From: Bacillota bacterium
GTDB taxonomy: Bacteria > Bacillota > Clostridia > Acetivibrionales > DSM-1351
Assembly: GCA_023398105.1 (NCBI GenBank)
Contig: JAEWST010000103.1
Location: 92,813-156,812, forward strand
DNA length: 64,000 nucleotides
Direction of reading: 5' to 3'
In this document: piece by piece, positions 53,456 to 61,499 of the stretch
Numbering within the stretch: position 1 is the stretch's first letter
How the letters are laid out: the number at the start of each line of letters is the position of its first letter
Position numbers and translations under genes: made by a program
The notes under the pieces: generated by a model
The model's input: only the letters and a program-made list of their open reading frames with translations
Databases searched by the model: none
Told to the model about the DNA's origin: nothing

Positions 53456-55072
53456 ATGATTAGTGCAAATGGTGTTTCTCTTAGATACGGAGGACGAGCT
53501 TTATTTGAAAATGTAAATATCAAATTTACGCCAGGAAATTGCTATGGATTAATTGGTGCTAATGGTGCTGGTAAATCAACTTTTTTAAAAATTCTTTCAG
53601 GTGAGATTGAGCCTAGCAAGGGAGATGTAACAATTACTCCTGGTGAAAGGCTTGCTGTACTTAAGCAAGACCACTTTGAATTTGATGAATATGAGGTTCT
53701 GAGAACTGTAATGATGGGTCATCAGAGACTTATTAAAATAATGGAGGAAAAGGAAATACTTTATGCTAAGTCTGATTTTACTGAGGAAGAAGGTATAAGG
53801 CTTTCTGAATTAGAAGGAGAGTTTGCAGAATTAAATGGTTGGGAAGCAGAGTCTGATGCTGCTACTTTATTAAATGGTCTAAATATAGGTGAAGAGTATC
53901 ATTACAAGAAAATGAAGGACTTAGATGGTAATGAGAAGGTGAGAGTGTTATTAGCTCAAGCATTATTTGGTAATCCTGATATTTTGCTAATGGATGAGCC
54001 TACAAACCACTTAGATATTGCTTCAATTACTTGGCTTGAGAATTTTCTTGCTAATTTTGAAAATACAGTAATAGTTGTATCCCATGATAGACATTTCTTA
54101 AATCAGGTATGTACTCAAATAACTGATATAGATTTTGGGAAAATTCAAATGTTTGTTGGTAATTATGATTTTTGGTATCAATCAAGCCAATTGGCACAAC
54201 AACAAGCAAAAGATGTAAACAAAAAAACTGAAGCAAGAATGAAAGAATTACAAGAGTTTATTCAGAGGTTTAGTGCAAATGCATCTAAATCTAAACAGGC
54301 AACTTCACGTAAAAAGTTGCTTGATAAGCTGACACTTGAAGATATAAAGCCATCTTCAAGAAAATATCCTTTTGTTGATTTCAAGCCAGATAGAGAAGCA
54401 GGAAATGACTTACTTATGATAAATGGTCTTACAAAAGAAGTTGAAGGCGAAATGCTTCTAAATGATGTTAATATAGTAGTAAACAAGGGTGATAAAATTG
54501 CTTTTGTAGGAACATATGGAAAAGCAAAAACAACTCTATTTAAGATATTGATGGATGAAATGGAGCCTGATAGCGGTGATTTTAAATGGGGGATAACAAC
54601 ATCTCAAGCATATTTCCCCGGCGATAATTCGGAGTTTTTTGACGGTGTAGATTTAAATCTTGTTGATTGGCTCAGACAGTTTTCAAAGGACCAGACTGAG
54701 ACTTTCTTGAGAGGCTGGTTAGGAAGAATGTTATTCTCAGGAGAAGAGGCTTTGAAAAAGGCATCTGTATTGTCAGGAGGAGAAAAGGTTCGCTGTATGT
54801 TATCAAAGATGATGCTTTCAGGAGCAAATGTTTTAATTCTTGACGAGCCGACAAACCATCTTGACTTGGAATCCATAACAGCATTAAATAATGGCTTAAT
54901 AAACTATAAGGGAACTATTTTGTTTACCTCCCATGACCACGAGTTTGTTCAGACAATTGCAAACAGAATAATCGAAATAACTCCAAAGGGAATAATAGAC
55001 AGGCTGATGACATATGATGAATATTTGGAAAATGAAGATATAGCTGCACTAAGAAAAGAAATGTGGGCTTAG
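53456..55072 (+). CDS. ABC-F ATPase (YbiT/EttA-like translation factor type)
   Basis: A 538-residue soluble protein with two nucleotide-binding domains and no membrane part, as in ABC-F ribosome-binding factors. Domain 1 has Walker A GANGAGKST, a weak signature (DLDGNEKVRVLLAQAL) and LLMDEPTNHLD. A charged linker follows (about 245-320). Domain 2 has the signature VLSGGEKVRC and LILDEPTNHLD, but its Walker A reads GTYGKAKTT, with Ala in place of the usual second Gly. Such proteins ease stalled ribosomes or protect against antibiotics; which applies here is unknown. GGAGATAGG precedes the ATG. Confidence 0.92.
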   Translation: MISANGVSLRYGGRALFENVNIKFTPGNCYGLIGANGAGKSTFLKILSGEIEPSKGDVTITPGERLAVLKQDHFEFDEYEVLRTVMMGHQRLIKIMEEKEILYAKSDFTEEEGIRLSELEGEFAELNGWEAESDAATLLNGLNIGEEYHYKKMKDLDGNEKVRVLLAQALFGNPDILLMDEPTNHLDIASITWLENFLANFENTVIVVSHDRHFLNQVCTQITDIDFGKIQMFVGNYDFWYQSSQLAQQQAKDVNKKTEARMKELQEFIQRFSANASKSKQATSRKKLLDKLTLEDIKPSSRKYPFVDFKPDREAGNDLLMINGLTKEVEGEMLLNDVNIVVNKGDKIAFVGTYGKAKTTLFKILMDEMEPDSGDFKWGITTSQAYFPGDNSEFFDGVDLNLVDWLRQFSKDQTETFLRGWLGRMLFSGEEALKKASVLSGGEKVRCMLSKMMLSGANVLILDEPTNHLDLESITALNNGLINYKGTILFTSHDHEFVQTIANRIIEITPKGIIDRLMTYDEYLENEDIAALRKEMWA

Positions 55073-55082
55073 ATAAAAACAA

Positions 55083-55156
55083 AGCAAGTTGGCAAGCCAA
55101 CTTGCTCATAAAAAACCGTATGATTGTGCTTTTAAAAGCACCAATCATACGGTTTT
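55083..55156. terminator. Two hairpins between convergent genes (bidirectional terminator)
   Basis: AGCAAGTTGGC-AA-GCCAACTTGCT (55083-55106) is followed by a long stem AAAACCGTATGATT...AATCATACGGTTTT (55111-55156) flanked by A and T runs. It can stop both the ABC-F and the acyl-CoA synthetase transcripts. Confidence 0.85.
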
Positions 55157-55171
55157 AATAATTGCGATAAA

Positions 55172-56893
55172 TTAACTCATATTTTCAGCATACCGCTTAA
55201 TCTTCTTTGTTGTTGTTTTTATGAATTCCTCTTCACGAATAGTAAAATTCTTGATTCGCTTATAAAGAGGCATTTGCTTATTTATTTCTTTAACATCAGC
55301 TTGGATAATTTTATATATTTCGTCCATTGAAATGGCACTAACATTTAGCTTTTCCTTAATTTCTTCCATGTCAATAACGATCTGAGCATTTACTTCTGTT
55401 TCGCCAGATTCTTCGTCAAATCTACCCCATACTAAGCTTTCTTTGACAAATGGGCATTTTGTTAAGTAGGACTCAACCTCTTCAGGAAAAATATTCTTTC
55501 CGTTTTTAGTGACAATAACATTTTTCTTTCTTCCGGTTATAAATATGTAGCCTTCTTCATCAATATATCCTAAATCTCCCGTGTATAAACAGCCGTTCTT
55601 CAATACCTTTTGAGTAGCGATGGGGTTTTCGTAATAACCTAACATTACATTATCACCCCGTACAACTATTTCTCCAATACCGTCATCGCCAACATTTTCA
55701 AGCCAAATGTCAATGCCTGCAAGAGGTTTTCCAGCAGAATCACTTCTATAGCCCTGATCATTATTTACAGCTACAATTGGTGCACATTCAGTCAAACCAT
55801 ATCCTTGAATAATTCTAACTCCCATAGCACATAAATCATTTGAAACATCTGGGTTTATAGCAGCAGCACCTGAAATGACCAATCTAACTCTGCCACCAAA
55901 TATATTGTGCACCTGCTTGAACAGCTTCTTTCTGATATCAATTTTCAGGAAAGAGTATAGAAAATTGCTGATTTCAAGAGCAAAGTTAAGCTTAAGCTTG
56001 CCAATGAAGGTTTTTGATGCTTGTTTAACAATTTTTTTGTGCATATTCTCTAGTATAAGAGGAACTAGCATTAAAACTGTTGGTCGTACTTCTTGAAGAT
56101 TTTTAACTATATGCTTCAAGCCTTCATTGAAGGAGAAACATGCACCATTGTACATCATAACAAGAAAATCCGCAGTACATTCATAGGTGTGATGAAGAGG
56201 CAGAATAGATAAAGCACTATCAGTCTCGTCAACAGTCAGCATTGCACAAACTGCCATTATATCAGAGACAATATTTTTGCTTGATAGCATTACACCTTTT
56301 GCTAAATCAGTGGTACCTGATGTAAAAATTAATGCACACATTTCGTTTTCATCTATTTCAGCATCCAAATAAGCTCTGTTTCCATTTTGAATTAATAACT
56401 TCCCTTTTTCTATTAGTTTACAATATGAAAGAAAATTATTTTTCCCATCAGTATCAGCATCTATATTTATATAGTATTCAATTTGCTTAGATAATTGGCT
56501 AAGCTTGAGCATATCATTTTCATGCTTGGAAGAAAATATTACTGCACTAACCCCTGCACGTGAAAGAAGATTTTCAATTTCATTGAAAGGTAATTCTCTG
56601 TCTAAGGGAACAACAATACCGACACCACCAGTAACTGTCAAATACGATGTACACCAGTGTTCACTATTCTGTGACAATATGGCAATTCTTTTATCCTTAA
56701 GACCTAAAGCTATAAGAGCTGTGCCTAAAGCATCAATATCAATTTTCAACTCATTATAAGTCTTGCCATAATACTCATCGTTACTGCCCTTTATAAAAAA
56801 AGCATTTCTATTTCCAAATAAATTTACACTTTGAGAAATCATATCCTTTAAATCTGAAATTTTTCTTTGCTTGTAAATCGGTTGGGTTTTCAT
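55172..56893 (-). CDS. AMP-binding long-chain acyl-CoA synthetase-type enzyme
   Basis: A 573-residue member of the adenylate-forming family. The P-loop is LIFTSGTTDLAKGVML, then the core GYGLTECAPIVAVN, GDLGYIDEEGYIFITGR and the C-terminal lysine region KTTTKKIKRY. It activates a carboxylic acid with ATP to an acyl-AMP and passes it to CoA (or a carrier). Sequence and length resemble clostridial long-chain fatty acid ligases; the true substrate is unknown. AAGGAG precedes the ATG. It lies downstream of the dacF-like gene on the same strand, 216 bases apart. Confidence 0.9.
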   Translation of the reverse strand: MKTQPIYKQRKISDLKDMISQSVNLFGNRNAFFIKGSNDEYYGKTYNELKIDIDALGTALIALGLKDKRIAILSQNSEHWCTSYLTVTGGVGIVVPLDRELPFNEIENLLSRAGVSAVIFSSKHENDMLKLSQLSKQIEYYINIDADTDGKNNFLSYCKLIEKGKLLIQNGNRAYLDAEIDENEMCALIFTSGTTDLAKGVMLSSKNIVSDIMAVCAMLTVDETDSALSILPLHHTYECTADFLVMMYNGACFSFNEGLKHIVKNLQEVRPTVLMLVPLILENMHKKIVKQASKTFIGKLKLNFALEISNFLYSFLKIDIRKKLFKQVHNIFGGRVRLVISGAAAINPDVSNDLCAMGVRIIQGYGLTECAPIVAVNNDQGYRSDSAGKPLAGIDIWLENVGDDGIGEIVVRGDNVMLGYYENPIATQKVLKNGCLYTGDLGYIDEEGYIFITGRKKNVIVTKNGKNIFPEEVESYLTKCPFVKESLVWGRFDEESGETEVNAQIVIDMEEIKEKLNVSAISMDEIYKIIQADVKEINKQMPLYKRIKNFTIREEEFIKTTTKKIKRYAENMS

Positions 56894-57109
56894 TATTACA
56901 CTCCTTTTAAGTCTAGGTTTTTATACTTGAAAATAATTAAGCTTACCTTACAACCTATCCTAACACAAGAAACCGAAATCATAATATTGCATACGATAAA
57001 ATACAATACTATACTATAATATAAGTATATTTAGATTAAATCAATATATGAAGTAAAAATATTAACAGTCAATGAATGGCAGCTAAAAGTTTTGAGTATA
57101 TAATAACTG

Positions 57110-58417
57110 TTATCTTAGTCGCTTTCTTCTGTTTCTAGCTCTTGATATTTTTCTAAGTATTCGTCTTAAAATTAAAAAGCATACTACAACAATTACTGCA
57201 ATAAAAATATATTTAAAAGTTGAACTTCTAATAATTTTATTTATAAAATCCTTAGCTTTTGCTTTAAAGCTTTGATCTACTGTTCGTGAAGATACAATTG
57301 AAATCTTACCAATAGAAACACCAGATTTTTTATATTCAATACTACCTAAAATATCCCCCTTTTTAATAGGTGCTTTTAAATTTGGGTTTATCGTTACTTT
57401 TTTTTCAATATTCCACTCATTTTTGTCATTTGGCAATATTGCTTCAAGAGTAGCATTTGTAACAAGGTCGAGTTTTCCATCGTCAGAGGCATCAGCTACT
57501 TGAATATTTTGAATAACAGTATTCCTGTCAATAATTAATTGATTAGAGAAATTTTCATAACCAGCTTTTAATAAAGTTTCAGTAAAATCAAAAACTGTTC
57601 TGCCTTGTTTATTATTAACTCCTAATATTACAGAAATTAATTCAAAGCCATCCTTATTAACTGCGGATGATATAAAATTTGCACCTGCTCGAATTGTAGA
57701 ACCTGTTTTTAGTCCTGTTATTGTAAATTGATTTTTTTCATCATTGCCATAACTATATGTTTGTCCTAACAGCTTATTGGTGTTGCTTACAACATTCCAT
57801 TTTTGATGCTTGTTAGTTGGAGGAAGTGTATTCAACTGCTTTTGGCTGATAATATCTCTGAATGTCGGGAAGGTCAGACATTCTTTAGCGATAATTGCCA
57901 AGTCTCTTGCGGTAGAATAATGATTAGCATCTTTTTCGTATTCATCAATACCGCAGGGGTTTGTGAAAGTACTATTTTTTGCACCAATTTGGAGTGCCAT
58001 TTCATTCATCTCATTAATAAAATCAGACTGGGCAGGATATGTGTTTTCTGCAATAATATTTGCAGCTTCATTAGCTGATGCTATTAGCATAGCATGAAGT
58101 AAGTCGTCTAAGGTCAACTGCTCACCTGCCATGATGCCCACATTCATTCCACCAACGCCTATATCAGATACTGCATTTTTGCTAGCAGTCATTACCTGAC
58201 TTAACTCACCTTTTTTCAGTGCAACTAATGCTGTCATTATTTTTGTTGTGCTTGCAGGGCGAAGTTTGATATCTGGCTGATATTCATAAAGTACACTGCC
58301 TGTTTTGGCATCTATTAATATGTATGCTGCTGCATCAATATCTAAAGCACAAAAGACTGGTGAAGTCTGAAAAAACAATATCAGTAAAATAATAATTGCG
58401 GTAATTGCTTTTTTCAT
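57110..58417 (-). CDS. D-alanyl-D-alanine carboxypeptidase (DacF/S11 type)
   Basis: A serine-type penicillin-binding enzyme of 435 residues that trims pentapeptides in peptidoglycan. A signal peptide (AITAIIILLILFFQ..., cleaved near VFCA) comes first; the active site is S-x-x-K in RPASTTKIM, then SAN in IASANEAAN, and KTG in GLKTGSTIRAG. The C-terminal S11 domain is followed by a membrane segment (YIFIAVIVVVCFLIL) and a basic tail. The start is taken as 58417; an ATG at 58429 lies only one base after GAGG. It is related to sporulation-linked DacF, but the name is not certain. Confidence 0.92.
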   Translation of the reverse strand: MKKAITAIIILLILFFQTSPVFCALDIDAAAYILIDAKTGSVLYEYQPDIKLRPASTTKIMTALVALKKGELSQVMTASKNAVSDIGVGGMNVGIMAGEQLTLDDLLHAMLIASANEAANIIAENTYPAQSDFINEMNEMALQIGAKNSTFTNPCGIDEYEKDANHYSTARDLAIIAKECLTFPTFRDIISQKQLNTLPPTNKHQKWNVVSNTNKLLGQTYSYGNDEKNQFTITGLKTGSTIRAGANFISSAVNKDGFELISVILGVNNKQGRTVFDFTETLLKAGYENFSNQLIIDRNTVIQNIQVADASDDGKLDLVTNATLEAILPNDKNEWNIEKKVTINPNLKAPIKKGDILGSIEYKKSGVSIGKISIVSSRTVDQSFKAKAKDFINKIIRSSTFKYIFIAVIVVVCFLILRRILRKISRARNRRKRLR

Positions 58418-58429
58418 AATTATGTCCAT

Positions 58430-58944
58430 ACCTCATAGTTACGCACAAAACTCCATATAAGTTCCTACATGGATTAAGTGCTTTTTTTAATTAGTTACAT
58501 TTCTCTTTTATTAAACTTCCTAGTAAATATTATAATGCAAAAAAACATATTTTTAAACTTATATTTAATAAGAAAAAATATAATATATAATAATTTGGGT
58601 TTTCTATAGCAATTTCCCATTTAATGTACTATAATATAGATTGCTAGTCGTTCAATATCAAAGGTTTTTTCTAAATAATATCTTTTCATTAACTTATCTA
58701 TTAAGCAAATTTCAAATTATAATTTTAGTCTTGTTATATCTAATAAATTTTTAAAGTATTGAGTTTTATATATTTTTCTCATGTGCTAGTTCTAGCAATT
58801 ACTAATTTTTTGCGACTTTTTTGAAAAAAATCATTAATAATTCTCCCTACGCCAATAGATTTTAATATTAAGAAGTTAGGGCACTATATTTTAGAAATTA
58901 AATTTTTGGAACTAATAAACTAACTAAAACTTAATCTTAAGGAG
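58430..58944. other. Intergenic region between divergent genes
   Basis: 515 very AT-rich bases without an open frame of note. It holds a family C repeat at 58831-58880 and ends in the strong ribosome binding site AAGGAGG (58939-58945). Promoters of the two divergent genes should be here but were not fixed. Confidence 0.5.
58831..58880 (+). repeat. Family C repeat, copy 2
   Basis: TCATTAATAATTCTCC-n5-CCAATAGATTTT matches copies at 31154 and 63658; its right end (AAGAAGTTAGG) is diverged. Confidence 0.7.
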
Positions 58945-58971
58945 GTGCTGAGTCCATGTAAGCATTTGAAT

Positions 58972-59832
58972 ATGTGGAAAATGGACATAAACATGGAGAT
59001 AACGGTATTCGGGAAGCAAGTTTTTATTAATAAAATTTTGCTGGTATTTGTATTAACTATTATAATAATTGGTTCAGGGTTTTTAGGCTATTTCTTGAAG
59101 CAGATATATAAACCATTGTCCAGTTCAGAGATAGAAATAACTAAAACAAGCACAGTTAAAACAGAGCAAGTTGAGTCTTTAAGTGAGATGAATTCTTCAG
59201 AGGAAATAAATAAAGTAGAAGAAGAGCCAGAAATAAAGGTATACGTAGTGGGCTGTGTAAACAAACCAGGGGTAGTTACTATTAAAAAAGGGCAAGTAAT
59301 TGATGAAGCAATAAAAATGGCGGGTGGAGCAACGAAAGATGCTGATCTTGAAAATATTAATCTAGCATATATATTAAATGAAAATACAATGCTAAGAATA
59401 AAAGAAAAGGCTTCAAATAGAGCTGTTAATGAAACTATTTCAAAAGGAAATACCAATAAACAAGTCACCTCTGATAAGGCAAAATCTAGTGCTAGCCAAC
59501 AAAAAACAAATCTTTCTGCTAAAACTGAAAGCAGTGATACCAGCAATTCAAATATACTAAATAGCGGTGTCGACATTGTTACCGATAGTATGGGGTGTGT
59601 TGTTGAAGAGAAAAATACCGATAGCAAAGCAGAGGGCAGCTTGATTAATATTAATAAGGCATCACAAGCTGAACTTGAAAATCTGCCTAATGTGGGACCT
59701 GCCACTGCTAAAGCTATAATTTCATTTAGAGAAAAGAATGGAGGATTTAAAAAACTTACAGATATTATGAAAATTACAGGAATAAAACAGAAGACCTATG
59801 ACAAAATCAAAGACTTTATATGTATTGAATAA
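58972..59832 (+). CDS. ComEA-like DNA-binding protein (SLBB plus helix-hairpin-helix)
   Basis: A membrane-anchored protein of about 286 residues. A hydrophobic segment lies early (NKILLVFVLTIIIIGSGFLG), then an SLBB domain (IKVYVVGCVNKPGVVTIKKG...MAGGATKDAD), a Ser/Lys/Thr-rich linker, and a double helix-hairpin-helix domain at the C-terminus (ININKASQAELENLPNVGPA, ITGIKQKTYDKIK). ComEA binds DNA outside the membrane for uptake. The start is unclear: the strong AAGGAGG at 58939 is followed ten bases later by ATG TAA out of frame, while the in-frame ATGs at 58972, 58981 and 58993 have no good site. comEC is not in the window. Confidence 0.85.
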   Translation: MWKMDINMEITVFGKQVFINKILLVFVLTIIIIGSGFLGYFLKQIYKPLSSSEIEITKTSTVKTEQVESLSEMNSSEEINKVEEEPEIKVYVVGCVNKPGVVTIKKGQVIDEAIKMAGGATKDADLENINLAYILNENTMLRIKEKASNRAVNETISKGNTNKQVTSDKAKSSASQQKTNLSAKTESSDTSNSNILNSGVDIVTDSMGCVVEEKNTDSKAEGSLININKASQAELENLPNVGPATAKAIISFREKNGGFKKLTDIMKITGIKQKTYDKIKDFICIE

Positions 59833-60008
59833 GACAATATTAGTTGAAATATTTTTGCTTTTATGTTTGATTTACTATTATATGTGAAAATGTATAAAAA
59901 GGTATCTTGTTTTGCCAACAACATAGCCCATTGTAAGCATTCAAATGTCACAATTAAACAATACTTCAGACTATATATCCCCAATAGTACCCAAGTTTTA
60001 GTTGTGAA

Positions 60009-60158
60009 TTATTTTGCAAAAATAGGAATTATAAATACTGATATCAAAATATAAGAAAGCAGAAGAGCAATTGCAGGAAAAATAAATCCCAGTAATAATA
60101 TTTTAATATTTTTTTTGTGCCTAAATTTCTTGTGTCTTTTGAATCTTGAATTTCTCAA
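60009..60158 (-). CDS. Small basic membrane protein, 49 residues
   Basis: It has a perfect AGGAGG six bases before a TTG start. The product begins MRNSRFKRHKKFRHKK, strongly basic, and then has one membrane segment (ILLLGFIFPAIALLLSYILI) ending in IFAK. It is longer than chance would suggest with such a site. The basic-then-hydrophobic start resembles the N-terminus of clostridial SPOR-domain membrane proteins, so it could be a truncated remnant of one or a real small protein. The rest of the gap 59833-60464 shows no other gene. Confidence 0.5.
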   Translation of the reverse strand: MRNSRFKRHKKFRHKKNIKILLLGFIFPAIALLLSYILISVFIIPIFAK

Positions 60159-60464
60159 TTGCTACCTCCTAAATTCTAAAAATAATACTTTATAACTAAG
60201 GCGTATCAAAATTAGTTTATCTTGGCTCAGTTTTTAGTATTTTAACAAGCTAAGCTATATAAAAACTGTAGAATTTTATTCAATAATTTGATATGAATGT
60301 TATAATAATATATTATTGCACAAATTAAAAATTTTTATTTGTGCTTTGGAAAAATTTATTAAATATTGTATTGAACATATCTACATAGAGTTTAGAATAA
60401 CTGGATTTCAGATATAGAATAGATAGTAATAAATATGATATTATTTAATAAGTATCTGCCTAAA

Positions 60465-60486
60465 TATAACGAGGCAATAAAATGTC
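60465..60486 (+). repeat. Family A repeat, copy 6 (first 22 bases only)
   Basis: TATAACGAGGCAATAAAATGTC matches the start of the other copies with one change and then breaks off. It stands directly before the ribosome binding site of the ECF transporter gene. Confidence 0.7.
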
Positions 60487-60513
60487 TGTCAAAATAAAGG
60501 AGTATATAATATT

Positions 60514-61050
60514 ATGAATAATAAAGTTTTATGGATTACAAGAACAGCAGCACTTACAGCCTTACTTATTGTAATGCAAGCTACAACTTCATCTCTTGGC
60601 AATACCTTAGTCACAGGCTCAATTGTCAATTTGATTTTAATTGTCTCAGTTATGACCTGTGGTGTGTCTACTGGAATAACAGTGGGGGTAATTTCCCCAA
60701 TATGTGCAAAGATTTTTGGTATAGGACCATTTTGGTCGTTAATTCCATTCATAATTGCAGGTAATATTGTGTTGATTATTCTTTGGCACTTCATTGGAAA
60801 TTATAATACTAAAAATAATAAGTTATCATATGTTATTGCAATGATTGTGGCGGCTGTTGCTAAATTTTTAGTTTTATATCTGGGGATTGTTAAGCTTGCA
60901 ATTCCTGTTTTTTTGAAGCTTCCTGAACAAAAGGCTGTTGTTGTATCTAATGTATTTTCAATTCCGCAATTAATAACGGCACTTATTGGAGGCTCCCTTG
61001 CTTTAATAATATTACCTGTGATTAAACGTGCTATCAAGGTTAATGGTTAA
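60514..61050 (+). CDS. ECF transporter substrate-binding (S) subunit
   Basis: A 178-residue membrane protein with five or six hydrophobic segments. The start TRTAALTALLIVMQATTSSLG fits the family, in which helix 1 with an A-rich face contacts the shared T subunit. S subunits bind a vitamin or metal and work with shared EcfA/EcfT proteins, which are not in this window. The substrate cannot be told, and no vitamin riboswitch was seen upstream. AAAGGAG precedes the ATG. Confidence 0.85.
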   Translation: MNNKVLWITRTAALTALLIVMQATTSSLGNTLVTGSIVNLILIVSVMTCGVSTGITVGVISPICAKIFGIGPFWSLIPFIIAGNIVLIILWHFIGNYNTKNNKLSYVIAMIVAAVAKFLVLYLGIVKLAIPVFLKLPEQKAVVVSNVFSIPQLITALIGGSLALIILPVIKRAIKVNG

Positions 61051-61163
61051 CAAATTGAACCATTCTTAATTCTAGCAATTATTATGGCAATAAACTATTG
61101 ATAAGTCTCCTCACAATTAACTGCTAAATACATATTTCTAATTTTATACAAATTCATGAGGTA

Positions 61164-61192
61164 TTGACACACTAAAATTGTGAGAATATAAT
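61164..61192 (+). promoter_or_regulatory. Consensus promoter of thrS
   Basis: TTGACA (61164-61169), 17-base spacer, TATAAT (61187-61192): a perfect housekeeping promoter right before the T-box leader. Confidence 0.92.
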
Positions 61193-61198
61193 TAAAAG

Positions 61199-61447
61199 AA
61201 GATATTTTTAGTTTTCTTAAATATTAGAATTAGCGTTGATGAGAAGAGTAAGTAAAAAACAAGGTTTCAGAGATTGAGCACCTTAGCTGAAAGTGTTCAA
61301 GCCTATGCTTTACTGAAGACCACCTCTGAGCTACATCGTTGATTACGTTATAATTATTGTACGAATTTGTACAAAATGAGTAGCAAGTAGGGTGGAACCG
61401 CGAGAATAACTCTCGTCCTTATATTATATATGGACGGGGTTTTTTTA
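61199..61447 (+). promoter_or_regulatory. Threonine T-box leader of thrS
   Basis: AGGGTGGAACCGCGAG at 61389-61404 is the T-box; its TGGA fits a discriminator U, as in tRNA-Thr of Firmicutes. The stem I specifier loop has AGAGTA and GAA-G-ACC-A, giving the threonine codon ACC. The terminator stem TCTCGTCC / GGACGGGG with a T-run ends at 61447. Uncharged tRNA-Thr should allow readthrough into thrS. Confidence 0.93.
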
Positions 61448-61499
61448 TTTCTTGAGAAATTTTACTAACTGATAAGAAAATAAAATGGAGGTATATGCT

